This document shows, in pieces, positions 25,578 through 37,503 of a stretch of 64,000 nucleotides of DNA (position 1 is the stretch's first letter; every line of letters starts with the position of its first letter). The stretch is from Silene conica (taxonomy: Eukaryota > Streptophyta > Magnoliopsida > Caryophyllales > Caryophyllaceae): assembly GCA_029255685.2 (NCBI GenBank), contig CM055313.2:77788641-77852640 (forward strand). The letters are read 5' to 3'. The notes under the pieces were generated by a model. That model worked only from the letters and a program-made list of their open reading frames with translations. It made no database searches and was not told where the DNA came from. A program made the position numbers and the translations under genes.

Positions 25578-25876
25578 AAGAAGTTCGGGAAATTCGACCC
25601 ATCTAAGGTCAAGGACCTTGTGCCTGTACCAGATGCTCCCCTGAAGTGTTTCAGATCTCACAAGGATCTTCACCTTGGAGTTGACTGCAACGACGACGCC
25701 TACACCTGCTATGCTTGCCATAAGACCGGGAATCGCTCATTCGAGTGCCCCGAGAGGAAGGCTGTCGTTGGTAGAGCTGCTACTGCTGCTGGTGCCGTTC
25801 AGAAACCGAAGGCCACGGGTACCGTGTACGTGATGGGTCGTGCTGCAGTCGAGGCTTACCCTCACCTGGTCACCGT
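25578..25876 (+). pseudogene. Gypsy (Ty3-type) gag/protease fragment
   Basis: The open frame here reads FGKFDPSKVKDLVP, then a CCHC knuckle (CYACHKTGNRSFEC) and a GTVYVMGRAAVEAYP motif, the region joining Gag to protease in chromovirus-type Gypsy elements. Only about 300 bp is present. It sits between Sirevirus copy C and the minus-strand X2 element. The left junction shares AAGAAG with the Sirevirus sequence. It is a fossil fragment with no LTR of its own. Confidence 0.8.
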
Positions 25877-26761
25877 TATTTCTCCATTTATGTTTTATTT
25901 TCTTCCGCATGTTTAATATTGTTAAGACACCTCGCATGTTTTCTTATCATGTCAAAAGTTTTAAATTCCGCGCATTTTTGGCATGTTTTGTATGTTTACT
26001 TTTCCGCTGTCGCGAGGGGTTTTACATTAGCAACTTTTACTATTTTTTAACAAATTATGCCATATATAACACGATTTTAACAATTAAAATCATTTCTCAT
26101 GCAAAATTCGAAATAAAAAGCTCAAAATTTACATGCATGCAAGAAATAATATATATGACACTGTATAATATTTTTATGGCCAAATTCAAACTCAAACTAT
26201 TTATGTTGAATTATGTCACTAATATCTCAATTTTTACCATAAAAATCAATATTCATGCAATATAAAGGAAAAACTTCTGGAAAATTTAATACACATTTTA
26301 AATATTGCATGTGACATCTCCAAAAAATTTCGTAGCTAAATTCATAATCTAACTATATAAACCCATTTTTATTATGACAATTTAACACTTAAATTTCATA
26401 AACCATGCATAAAGCTCAAATAATTTCGAAAATTACATATTCATAATATATTAAATGCATGTGAGAACATATATAAAAATCTCGGCCAGAATGTTTAATT
26501 TTCTAATTTTCCCATAAATAAAACGTTTTTAACCGATTTAAACAATAAAATTAACTATTAATTATAAATATGAACAATATAATTCCATAAATCATTCATA
26601 ATGACTTAAAACATTTTTAAGACCAGAAGGTATACATGCAATAAAAATTTCGTGCATATCTTATATGTACTAATTATTTTACGTTTTTAATGTTAATCAA
26701 ATTACTCGCATAAATCGTAAAATCGAGTTGCATGCAAGCCACCGTATGCTCTGATACCACT

Positions 26762-28679
26762 TGTAGGTAACACGGTCATACCTCATACCAACCTAACTTT
26801 TAAATTAGTCATACTAATTAATTTACAAAATTAACTCTTTAATTTATTTAGATCTTAATGCATGCAATATTAATGCGGAAATATAAAGAATTTAGACCCT
26901 TACAATCGGTCCAAGTAAGCTAAGGATGATCCTCCACGGAGAAACCAAATTAGATTGTCTCCTTTACGATGCAACCAAGACTTACCCTTAATCACCGAAG
27001 ACTTACACAGACTAGGTGTCGGAATCCGGTGTCCTTAAAACCTAAACTAATTTTATTATTAGTCTACTATAGAATACTACAACTATTGTAGTATCAAAAT
27101 ATTATGTAATAATATTTAGAGGTTTTATGTTATTTCTTACACTAGAAATATCAAGTATATTCGGGTTAGAATGATCATATGTGAACATCTCACATATATA
27201 GAGAGAGGGGGTTGAGATGCCGTGTTGGATGAGCATTGGGAAGGGTTGGAAACCCTTTTTGTCTTACCCATATGCTAGGTGTTAGGTCACATCAACCCTA
27301 ACAAAAGATATTAATTATAAGATAAAATATCACATAATATTATCTTACAATACATACTTACACGGCTAATCATTGTAAAATGGACTTTCATTTTACAAAT
27401 GTAATTTGTACAATTTGTGTAATATGTAACATTTTATGTGACATAATTTAATTGAATTAATTTAAAATATATTTATCATATAAATACTATTTATAAATTA
27501 ATTTAAATCATATTGAACAAATCATATTAGTAATTCGAAATTACCGTCCCAATATATGGTTATTATAATAATCATCGATACCTTAGAGTACAACATTTGT
27601 TATAATCATGAACCATTCATATTTTAAATTTGATATTTTAACAATATCGATTAATATTTGACAATTGACACGTTTCAATTTCAATTATAAATCTTACATT
27701 AAGATCCAACCTCTGATTTCTCGATATTCGATTTTAAGGAATTCGATCAATTCGTATCGTATACAATTGATCAATATATCAATTAAGGGGATTGTCCTAT
27801 AGGTGTGACCTAAATGGATCAACTGACCACCACCGTCATACGACAGTAATATCAAACTCTAGTCAGCCAGTCATTACCGATTAATGTTGGTCAGTTGACT
27901 ATATATAATATCGAATCATCCCTTCCATATTTTCTTAATGAGATTTGGCAATGATAATTATCACTGACGTGATCGCCACCAGGGCTGAGCAAAAAATCCG
28001 ATGATCCGAATTGATTCGACATCCGATCCGTATCTGAGCCAAATTAATGGATATCTGATCTGAAAAGTGGTTTGGTTCGGATACCTGTATCCGAAATATT
28101 TGGATATCGGATCAGATATGGACATTTGGCTTTAAAATTTGGATATCCGATATCCGAAAGTTATCGGATCGGATATCAAATATCGGATTGGATATCCGAT
28201 ATCCAAGTAATATCCGATCCGTATCCGAGATTTGATCCATAAATATTAAATAACACTAACTAATTTCATCTCACTCAATAACCGTCATTCACAAAACCGT
28301 AAATAACCCTCGTCTACAAAACCGTAAATTTTAATTTCTTTTCATTAGCAAAACCAATAATCAACAATTCCACATTCACAAACCCACATTTTCATTTTTA
28401 TTACGCTACTTTTCTTTTTTATTACAGTTTTGACAATATATATTTACATTGATCGGATCTCGGATATCGGATAACTGATCCGAAATTTTCGGATAGTTTC
28501 GGATACTAAATTTCGGATATCCGAACATTTCGGATATCCGAACATTTCGGATCAGATCATGGATACTAAAATTTTGGATTTTTGGATCGGATATCCGATC
28601 CGAAGTAGTATTTCGGATCAGATACCCGATCCATACTCTGCCCTAGATCGCACTATTGTTGAGGACACATTTCCCAACA
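26762..28679 (-). repeat. X2 LTR (interrupted by a hAT-like element)
   Basis: The minus strand starts TGTTGGGAAATGTGTCCTCA like the X3 LTRs. Without the 666-bp insertion and its 9-bp duplicate it is about 1,243 bp, close to the 1,284 bp of X3, though clearly diverged from it. X2 therefore looks older than X3. Confidence 0.8.
27980..28645. mobile_element. hAT-like non-autonomous foldback element in the X2 LTR
   Basis: Terminal inverted repeats are CAGGGCTGAGCAAAA on the left and TAGGGCAGAGTATGG on the right (minus strand). The flanks GATCGCCAC (27971-27979) and GATCGCAC (28646-28653) form an 8-bp target duplication with one extra base on the left. The intact X3 LTR has GATCGCAC at this position, confirming the empty site. 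Both arms are packed with GGATATC / ATCCGATATCC words in both orientations around an AT-rich centre (28230-28440), so the element folds back on itself. There is no transposase. Confidence 0.82.
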
Positions 28680-29780
28680 AAGCCTCCCGCAGATTTGGGA
28701 AGACTTAGGAAATTATTGCTACACCAATGGATAGTACTTGATTCTTTTGTACCCGCCCATCAAAAATGTGAAATTAAAGAATTAATCTTCTTTGTCACAC
28801 TTACCGGAATTTTAAAAATCGATAGAATAAAAATATAGAGGGAGGAGAGCACAGAATTAATCAAAGTAAGACGTCCAGCTGGCGAGAGAAAGATACTGCT
28901 CCAAGTATTTGAAATAACCCTGATTTACACATTGATATTTAGTTGATTGATTATCGAAAAACACATAGCATAAATTATGGGACGTGCTAAATCCCGCACA
29001 TCATTTTACTCAATCCCACACAGTTTTCACATTTATTTCGAAGATGCCCTCCTCATTTTTTATCATCCCCACGAAAAAACAAGAGAGCAAAACAGAAACC
29101 CCCAAAAATCCCCAAAAATCAACGCACTTCAGGTGTTGATTTTACTGCAATCGGATTTTTCGATTTCAACAATTGTTCTAAAATCTGATTTACCTGCAAT
29201 TAGAATATATAAATATTCTAAATACCTCCCAATTGGTTCTTATTTTACTACAATTGAATTTCCTGATTTCAGTTCAATTTCAGAGTTTGATTGGATTTCA
29301 GTTCAGTTCAAGCCCTAATTGTTAAAAAACAAAAAAAATCAACCAAAGTGAATAAAAGACGGAACTTAATAAAAAATTACGACGAAACGACGAATTTATG
29401 TTTGATATGTGTGAATTACGATCCATAATAGTCGAACGAATAAGAGATTTATTAGGTTTAAAAAGAGGTAAGTCTTTTAATTTTTTAAAAGTCTTTTTAA
29501 TTCTTTTATTTACTAAGGGTAATTATGAGAATTTAGGGTAAAAAAGTGTTGAATTAAGCAAAGTAGCGTGCGAGATTTAGCAAATCCGTAAATATATGTA
29601 CGTTTTATATTTCTTAATTTAAATATCAGTCTGCGTATTTTTTAACACGGGATTAAAACTAATCGTATGTCGTAACTCGTAACTAAAGGTCTAAAACAAT
29701 GAACACGTATTTTAGGGAGAAAATGAATCCCAAATAAAAGGCTAAAGGTAGGTGAATTTTAAATTTATAAAATCGAGTAT
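28680..29780. other. Intergenic DNA upstream of the CPL3-like gene
   Basis: This is AT-rich DNA with no recognised gene or element. A 113-codon frame at 28977-29318 has low-complexity composition and no recognisable family, so I do not call it. The stretch probably includes the distal promoter of the gene that starts at 30134. Confidence 0.5.
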
Positions 29781-30133
29781 ATACAGAGCACGGAGTATCT
29801 TTTTGACCGGAATCAAATCACATTACTCGCAATTCAACACAACCATCTTCTTCATACTGTTCTTGCTTTTGTTTTAGATCTCGATCTCTCAAAATAATTG
29901 CATCATCGCCATCTTTCCAGCAAATTCATGTTCACTTATCGATCGATTCGTCAACCGCAACACTCAATCCAAATTTAATTATTTTTCACCTAGATTTTCC
30001 CCCCAAATCTGAAACCCTAATTTCGCTAACAATCTTAATTTCATAGCCCTGTAAATTTGATTATTAAATCAAATCAAATCGATTGATCGCGTAGTATTGT
30101 TGGCGGAGATATTAAAACCCTAGATTGTATAGA
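29781..30133 (+). promoter_or_regulatory. Probable 5' leader and proximal promoter of the CPL3-like gene
   Basis: Pyrimidine-rich stretches from about 29845 (ACCATCTTCTTC and similar) up to the ATG at 30134 look like a plant 5' untranslated leader. I cannot identify a clear TATA box or a transcription start. Confidence 0.35.
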
Positions 30134-33100
30134 ATGGGCAGCAATGGCGGCGGCGGCGGAGTAGAAAACGGAGAATTAACGCTGCCAGAAGCGACGAACA
30201 ACAACAATAATAATAACAACAGTAACAGCAATAAAAATAATCATTGGATGAAGGATATGTACAAATATTCGTATCCGCGAGGTTACGGAGGTGCATCAGG
30301 GTTATACAACATAGCATGGGCTCAAGCTGTACAAAATAAGCCTCTTAATGACGTATTAGTCGAGCTCGATAATAGGAAAGATAAGAATGAGAAGGATAAT
30401 AAAATTGATGATGAGAAAATTGATAGTGCTATGGAGGAAGGTGAATTGGAGGAAGGTGAAATCGATGGCGAATTCGAGGATGGTGATGAGAATAAGGATG
30501 TTAATAATAATAATAATAATCATAACAATAATAATAAAAATATTAATAAGAGTGGGAATAAAAAGGAAGAGATTGAAGATGGTGAATTGGAGATGCAAGT
30601 TTCTTCAATTCGTAAAGTTCTTGATAATGTTACTGCTGTTGAAGCAAATAAGTACGTTTTTCGCCATTCGATTACACTGTGTTTTGACTGCTTTTAATAA
30701 CTCTGTTTACACCTGGTGGCAGAGTTAGGATTTGTAGTTAGGAAGACGAACTGGTAATGTTGAGAAAAAACCCCGTAAAATGTGAAGTTTTTCATTGGCC
30801 AGGGACTGGGAGTGTCCCTGCTAAAGCCTTGGTTCCGCACTTTAGTTTTGGTTACGCTGTTTTTCGCCTGGTCTGACTTTGATTAAACTGCTTTTAGTTC
30901 AATTTTACTGCATTCCTTCGATTATCCTGTGTTTTCTGATTGATTTTAAGTTTTAACTTCGGTTATACTGTTTTTTGCTCAGTTTTCACTTTGTCTGCAC
31001 CATTTTTTATTGGTTTTAACACTGATTAAATTGCTTTTGGGATTGGTTTAACTTTGTGTACACTGCTGTTTTGTTATTTTAACACTGGCTTTAACTTTGT
31101 CATGATGATGCTGATAGATCGTTTGATATCGTGTGCGCTCGATTGAGGAGTTCACTGGAGAGCTTGAAAGAACTAGTGTTGCACACTTGGTTTCCTTCCA
31201 AGGATGATCTTATTCAACAGTCGTTTTCTGCTTTTCTATGTGTTTACTCTGTAAGCCCGATTCTCCTTTTTTTGTTAAAAAATTTTGTTGTCATTATATG
31301 AAAATAGTTGATTCTGATAATTCAGCATGACAAATTGATGCTGTATAACAATATATATTTGGAAATCGATAATAAAAGTTGACTGTCAAATGGGGACAGT
31401 CAAGTTGGGAGGAAGGTACTATTGTCGATTTAGTAATGAAAATGTTGCATATACAGTAAATGTGTGAGAATTTTTTAGTTAAATGAGTACCTTAATATAT
31501 GGTTTCTATTTGCAGGTGTTCTCTGATATGAACCCTACTTTTAGGGATCAGAATAGAGATAAAATGTCAAGGTCTTTTCTTCTTTTCCTCATAAATGATC
31601 TTTCTTTTGCGTTTTTTTGTTATGCTGTTTGCTTATATCCATTTAAATGCAGGCTTCTCACGTTTGTCATGAGCCTAAGTTCTATTCTTTTTACATTGGA
31701 CCAGAGGAAAGAGGTTTACTTCGTGTCCCTCAACTAATTATTTGTCATCTACGGTCGAAATTTGAGTTAGTTTTAAGTTTGACAAGAGTGATATTTTCTG
31801 TCTCAGGTAGAGGCCATGATTGCATCTGTTAGTCCTCCCCCTCCACCCTCTCCGCCAAAACCCAAGTTCATGGACAGGCAGGAAGAGTTGCCCATAAATA
31901 ATGATAAAACTATTATAACTGATTCTATCACAGCGAGTGTCGTTAATGGTGACAGCTGTTCTGACTTTTCGGAAAGAATTGGATTGGGCTTACCTATTCA
32001 TCAGTCTGATAAACAGAACAGTAATGTGTTAGGCAATGCAATGAATCAATTTCAAGCTAACTTGAAGGCCAAGGGAGGTGGTTTTAGTCTTTTGCTGGAT
32101 CTTCACAAAGTTCATGATGAGGACAGTCTCCCATCTCCAACTAGCAAAGCAGCACCCACATTGCCTTACTTCGGGTTAGGTGCTCCTCCTATGATATTAC
32201 ATGGTTTGCACAATTCTGCCACGCATCCTTATGAAACTCAGGCATTGAAAGCTATGTCCAGCTACCAACAAAAATTTTGCTCGAGTTCTTTTATGACCCC
32301 TGATAGACTTCCAAGTCCTACTCCTTCAGAGGATGGCAATGACGAAGGAGTTGGTGTTTTCAATGAAGAGGTTAATAGTGTTGGTAACAACAACAATGTT
32401 AAGAATGCTTTTCACGCTATCATGACGCAACCATCTCCATCAGCTGCCATTGCTTCTATCCTTCCAGCTACCCAAGAATTGGTAAGTGGTATTAGTGTCG
32501 AGACTTCAAATGTGGGGATTAATCCTGTATCTCGGATTTCTGGAAAGAGTCGTGATCCTAGGCTACGACGTCTTAGCTCTAATTCAGGCTCTATTGACCT
32601 TAGTTTTGGTCCTTCTCCGTTGTTGCCTGGCTCCACCTCTAAATTGGAGTCATTGGGGGAGAAAATTAATCTAAAGAAGAAGCCCGAAGGGCCTGTGGTG
32701 GATAGTCCTGCACTGAAAAGGCAGAAGAGTGGCCTTGAAACCACACATATGTCTACATATATGAATGAGGTACAGACTGTACGTGGAAGTATTGGCTCGT
32801 ATGCTAGCAGTTTTCTCGGACCAGCAACTGATCCTAGGAAATCGGTTGGTATTACTATCAATCCTGGGATTAGTAGTATTAGTACCAGTGGGCCAATAGG
32901 TAGAATATCACAGCCGGTAAACAATGGCGGCTATATGGATCCCTTGCAGTCTTTATTGAATAGCCCTTCTGGCAATCCAGCAGCATTAGTTAATATATTG
33001 AAGGAGCAGCAAAAAATTAATGAGCCTTTACCAAAAGTATCACATCCAGCAAACTCAAATTCAGTACAAGTGTCATTGCCAACAACTTCGTCTACAATGT

Positions 33101-36100
33101 CGTATGGGGTTGGACCGCTTCAGACCCCTTCTCTGATAGCTGTTACGGTGATGCTTTGTTTTCTCTATATCTTTTTATCCCTTGCATGAAGAGAACAACT
33201 AACACAATAAAAATAACCTAACAATGAAACACAACTAACTCAATAAAAATAACCTCACATGAAGCACTTCTAGAACTGGACCTCTTTATGCAATTGTATT
33301 TGTTGTTCTCTTCATGCGAGTTCCAGTTCGAGAAGTGCTGCAAGTCCTGGCTGTTTGTGTGGTGTGAGGGCATGTAAAAATTTATATTGTGTAAAGAGGA
33401 TAAACTGTGCATGTGTTTTATCAGCTGGTTTGTTATGAGCAGTCATTCTTTTCTTTAGCTTATCATGATATCAGTAATGCTATATCTCAACCCATTAACA
33501 ATGAAATGTGAGGCTTTGTGATTCGTTGGTCGTTCTGAGGCTAACATGTGGCAGTTCTATATGCAGAAGCCACAGGAAGACCCAGCAAAACATCGAATGA
33601 AACCTCGTGACCCTCGCCGTGTCCTGCAGTCAAATGTAACTCAGAAAACTGGCAATAAGAAAGTTAATGGTTTACTTAATGATGCCAACCAAGGAGTTAA
33701 GGACAATTTCAATACAAATTCCACATCCTCTTTTTCAACTCAAGATCTGCCGGATATTGCTAAGCAGTTCACGAAAAACTTAAAAAATATTGCAGACATA
33801 ATCACCTCCTGCGAAACGTCCAGTGTGCTGACTACACCTTTAATAGGTTCTCAGACGGTCACTGTTGATCTGGACAAAGCGAGTGTTAATTCTGATGAAT
33901 CAGTACGAACTGTTGATCACCACTCAGGGTCTGTGTTAAAGCTTGAAGAGGTTGTTGCTGGTCGTCCTCCATCACAGAACCACTGGGGAGATGTTGAACA
34001 TCTTTTTGAAGGATATGATACTCAAGAAAGGGCTGCTATTCAGCAAGAAAGGGCTAGAAGGATGGACGAGCAAAAGCAAATGTTTGATTCCCGCAAGTTG
34101 TGCCTTGTGTTAGATTTGGATCACACGCTTCTGAACTCAGCTAAGGTTAGCATCTGTTTTAATGTGGTAAACTCTAACACGAGTAATGTTATTTTGTCTC
34201 CATGGCGAATTTGCTGTCACCATTTGATTTTGTCAGCCTGTGTCAATTTTGACTATTAATTCCGTCAATATATGAAAAGTTGCTTGTATATGTTGGACAT
34301 GTTTGGTTTTTAAAAACAATTTATTTCCACGATCTTGTAGAAGTTTGAAACTATTTCTTGTGAGAAAATATCTATTAAAGTCAACAACGTTCTACCACCA
34401 TGTCAAATGGAGACAATAATAATGAGATGGAAGTAGCGGTAGTACTTAATTTGGGTTTTAGATAGATTGCTTCTGATCATTTCATCACAGTTTGTGGAGG
34501 TGGATCCTCGACATGACGAGATCTTGAGAAAGAAAGAGGAACATGATCGTGAAAAGCCACAACGCCATCTTTTTCGCTTCCCACGTATGGGAATGTGGAC
34601 GAAATTGCGGCCTGGTGTCTGGAATTTTCTGGAAAAGGTACATGTTTCTTCCAAAAAAAATAGTTTTCCACGAATACTGGAGAGAATCTTGTGTGTTGTT
34701 TAGAGGGACTCAAGTCTTTGTGCTATTACCATTTCAGGCTAGTAAGCTTTATGAACTACATCTTTATACCATGGGGAATAAGTTATATGCCACCGAGATG
34801 GCTAAATTGCTAGATCCAAATGGAAATTTGTTTGCTGGACGAGTAATCTCACGAGGAGATGATGGCGAATCCTCGGACGGGGATGATAGGGTGCTCAAGA
34901 CTAAAGATTTAGATGGTGTTCTGGGCATGGAATCTTCTGTTGTAATAATAGATGATTCTGTTAGAGTTTGGCCACATAACAAGCTTAACCTAATTGTCGT
35001 GGAAAGGTGAGTGATTTTGAAGCACAATCTGATACACACGATATTGGCTTTTCTTTGTATGTGCTCACATTTCCGTTGGGGCAGGTATCTGTATTTCCCT
35101 TGTAGTAGGAGACAATTTGGGCTTTCAGGTCCTTCTCTTCTTGACTGTGATCGTGACGAGAGACCAGAGGATGGAACCCTGGCTTGCTGTTTAGGAGTAA
35201 GTCTTGAGAAAAGTTTAATTTTAAGGACATGCATCCCAAATCATTTTGTTTGCCTCTTTTATTCGAAGTGAGGGGCATTTTAATCAGAGGTAAACAAATG
35301 ACTCAGGCGGAGGGAGTAGATTTATTTTATCAGGGAGATACATTGGTGGATTATACTATTGTTGTATTGTCTATCTAACTATTCTATACATGAACCAGGT
35401 CGTAGAGAGATTACATAAGAACTTTTTTGCCAACAAGTCGCTAGATGACATAGATGTTAGAAACATCTTGGCTTCTGAACAAAGAAGTGTTTTGGCTGGC
35501 TGCCGCATTCTTTTCAGCAGAGTTTTCCCTGTTGGCGTAAGCAATCCCCATCTATATCCTCTTTGGCAGACAGCCGAGCAGTTTGGTGCTGTGTGCACCA
35601 ACCAAATAGATGAAAAAGTTACTCATGTAGTAGCCAATGCTCCAGGAACAGACAAGGTATTTCTAATGTTCATCCATTTTTTATTGTCCCCAGTTTATAA
35701 CTTTATATTGCTCGTCAAAGCATTTTGACTTCGACCAGTATTTTTATGATGTACATGTTTATTTTACAATGTAAAAATTTCATACGTAGAATCATCATAA
35801 CATTTTCGTACTATCTTTTTAAAAAGATTGTAGTTATATTGGTCAATGTTGACATGGTTTGACCGCTAAAGTCAAATGAGGACCATATGTATGGAGTAGA
35901 GAGAATTTTAGTCAAGTACCATTTGATTATGCTATTGCAATGCCGCTAATGAGGAGTTTACTTGTTTTACTTATATCCAAGGTGATGTTTATCTTCCCCT
36001 GTTCCTACTGATTGCTGTTAACATTTTACCCTGAAACAGGTTAACTGGGCTCTTTCAACCGGAAGGTTTGTGGTGCATCCTAGCTGGTGAGGAATTGTGC

Positions 36101-36259
36101 TCTCCAATTGAAAAGTTATTCTTATTATAGTCAAATAGCTGTTATCATTAAATGTTTCAGACTCGTGATGTTTTCCTTCCGACTTGGTAATACAGGGTGG
36201 AAGCCTCTGCTGTACTTTATCGAAGGGCAAGAGAGCACGATTTTGCTATTAAACCTTAA
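30134..36259 (+). CDS. CPL3: RNA polymerase II CTD phosphatase-like 3 (CPL3-like), 12 exons
   Basis: Deduced exons are 30134-30651, 31118-31250, 31516-31571, 31653-31713, 31807-33147, 33567-34145, 34491-34637, 34738-35006, 35085-35196, 35399-35656, 36040-36086 and 36196-36259. All junctions are GT-AG and the phases agree, giving about 1,194 residues (Arabidopsis CPL3 is about 1,240). The N-terminus has the family motifs GLYNIAWAQAVQNKPLN and acidic EEGELEEGEI, with poly-Asn tracts. Exon 5 carries LPSPTPSE and SRDPRLR, and exon 6 DPRRVL. The FCP1-type phosphatase has DLDHT at about 886-890 (nucleophile DxDxT), LRPGVWNFLEK, LYTMGNKLYA and the second Asp pair in VVIIDDSVRVWP. A BRCT domain covers about 1090-1180. 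In the nucleus this family removes phosphates from the Pol II CTD; Arabidopsis CPL3 represses ABA and immune gene expression. The gene looks intact. The exon 5 donor (ACG/gtgatg, 33148) is the least certain junction. Confidence 0.92.
33181..33339. repeat. Interleaved inverted repeats in intron 5 of the CPL3-like gene
   Basis: 33181-33199 pairs with 33302-33320 (18 of 19), and 33263-33279 pairs with 33323-33339 (16 of 17). The arms alternate rather than nest. A direct repeat (CAATAAAAATAACCT) lies at about 33206 and 33242. This looks like a rearranged small foldback insertion. Confidence 0.6.
35197..35398. other. Intron 9 of the CPL3-like gene, with a Stowaway-like remnant
   Basis: The intron contains GCGGAGGGAGTAGA at about 35308-35321, resembling the common terminal repeat of plant Stowaway (Tc1/mariner) MITEs, next to TTTGTTTGCCTC / GAGGTAAACAAA inverted words. 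The ends are not well defined. Confidence 0.35.
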
Positions 36260-37257
36260 CCATATGTTTGGATAGAGGGATGTGGAAGGATACAAAGGGG
36301 GAGAAACTTGGTTAGTAAGATGGGGTTGGAGGGAAATGGAGGCGAGTAAAATGGAAAATCCACATTCTCTGCACAAGCTAAATTAAAATCATTTTAGGAA
36401 AGTTTTAGATGGAAACACCATATACCTTCCTCCATTCCGCTCTTCATCCTCTTCCCCTATAACTGCATCCAAACAAGCACCTTGCTTTTTTATTCTGATA
36501 GCAACAGCAGTTGACGGTAAGTTTTCGGCCATTTTTGGGTAACTGTGCATGAGGTCAGTATTGAAGGAGGATGGTGATACATGTTATTCACTACTGACCA
36601 TCTTTAGCCGTATGTTGTGAATGATGGGAAGGAACATCTTTAGCTTTTGTCATGAGGGTTTCGCCTAACCCTATGTTGACAGAATTCGTAAAGATTTGGG
36701 TCAGGGGTTGATTGATACAGAAAAGGGAACGAGATCAGTTTCTGGGTGTGACATTGTTGAGAGGGATGGCAGTAGATGAATCAGAGAAAGGAATGATCAA
36801 GTCTCGGCTAATTGCTACGACCCGTATAATGGTTTGAACTTGGAAACTAAAGGCCAGTTGCATATTTGAATTAATTCATGAAACTAACTGGAACTTATAA
36901 TTAACTTGTTGAGGCATTGGGAGTCTGCTGACAACCTTTAAAAAAAGTTTAAAAAGGAAATAGAAAAACAGAAAAAAAAACCTAAGGTATGTGGGACTAT
37001 CACAACACAAATTGGAGTCTATTGCAACTGTGTATCACAAATTTGATCTGTCTCAATTGATTCAAAAATTAAAATTGATCTCATTTGGAACGATTTCTTA
37101 AAGATAATGCCTAAAAATAAAGTGTTTATTTTTTAGGTCGGTTTTGAAAGTATTTGTTAAAATGTTGTCCACGTAGCAGACGTAGGCGTGGATTTGCAAA
37201 ACCTAAAATACCGAATGGAATAAAGACATCATTGATGATAATTTTATTTTCACAAAT
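36260..37257. other. 3' flank of the CPL3-like gene; possible small MITE
   Basis: The 3' untranslated region should start here, but no clear polyadenylation signal is identified. ATGTTTGGAT near 36264 and ATCCAAACAA near 36468 are inverted, about 210 bp apart, a spacing seen in small MITEs, but no target duplication is visible. The rest shows no gene. Confidence 0.35.
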
Positions 37258-37440
37258 TCTCATCTGTGACGGCGGTATCTGTCACAAACTTGTGACGGAT
37301 ATCGTTTCCTCCTACAAAATACCCATGAGAGATGAGTGAAAAAGCATAAGGGTCCCCACCTTGTCCCCTCTTCCTTTTTGTGAGAGGTCACAAGCTTGTG
37401 ACGGGATTAATTCTGTCTAATACCGTCACAAACAAGACCT
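37258..37440. repeat. Foldback (MITE-like) sequence
   Basis: Left words GTGACGGCGGTAT and TCACAAACTTGTGACGG are answered on the right by TCACAAGCTTGTGACGGG and ATACCGTCACAAAC in inverted order, giving a stem of roughly 50 bp around a loop of about 85 bp. It may be a Mutator- or CACTA-derived MITE. No target duplication is confirmed. Confidence 0.5.
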
Positions 37441-37503
37441 GCTGATGAATTTTATTTAATATTAGTTGATTAATCATCATGACGTCAACGCTAGAAGTCT
37501 GAA

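Larger units (their letters stand above)
19132..25583 (+). mobile_element. Sirevirus-lineage Copia element, copy C (almost full internal region)
   Basis: This is the most complete Sirevirus copy here. It has the primer binding site (19134-19145), the gag region (19199-21519), the pol ORF (21528-24827) and about 750 bp of 3' non-coding DNA up to 25583, where a Gypsy fragment begins. Two CCHC knuckles, a coiled-coil-rich Gag, an acidic linker between integrase and reverse transcriptase, and multiple polypurine tracts in the sister copies all fit the Sirevirus (Maximus/SIRE) lineage. The element has no 3' LTR of its own and is broken in perhaps one or two places. It looks young. Confidence 0.9.
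25876..28679 (-). mobile_element. Partial X-family LTR element X2 (5' LTR and leader)
   Basis: On the minus strand this shows the 5' LTR (28679-26762), a primer binding site (TGGTATCAGAGC, 26759-26748), and AT-rich leader DNA similar to the X1 and X3 leaders down to about 26040. The first 160 bp (25876-26040) are less clearly assigned. No gag is present. The LTR contains a 666-bp hAT-like insertion. Beyond 28679 there is no polypurine tract, so this is the outer edge of the element. Confidence 0.75.

Noticed and set aside
25527-25916. Possible host zinc-knuckle gene
   Set aside because: The knuckle followed by GTVYVMGRAAVEAYP is the Gypsy Gag/protease junction; the frame has Sirevirus DNA at one end and X2 DNA at the other.
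28977-29318. 113-codon ORF upstream of the CPL3-like gene
   Set aside because: No family signature, low-complexity composition, and no splice or codon signal that distinguishes it from chance.
30125-30133. Start of the CPL3-like gene three codons upstream
   Set aside because: That position is TTG, not ATG; the first ATG is at 30134 and fits a plant start (GAATGGGC).
35657-36039. A complete MITE in intron 10 of the CPL3-like gene
   Set aside because: Phrases such as GGTCAATGTTGACATGG and GGAGTAG are suggestive, but I could not find matching ends or a target duplication.
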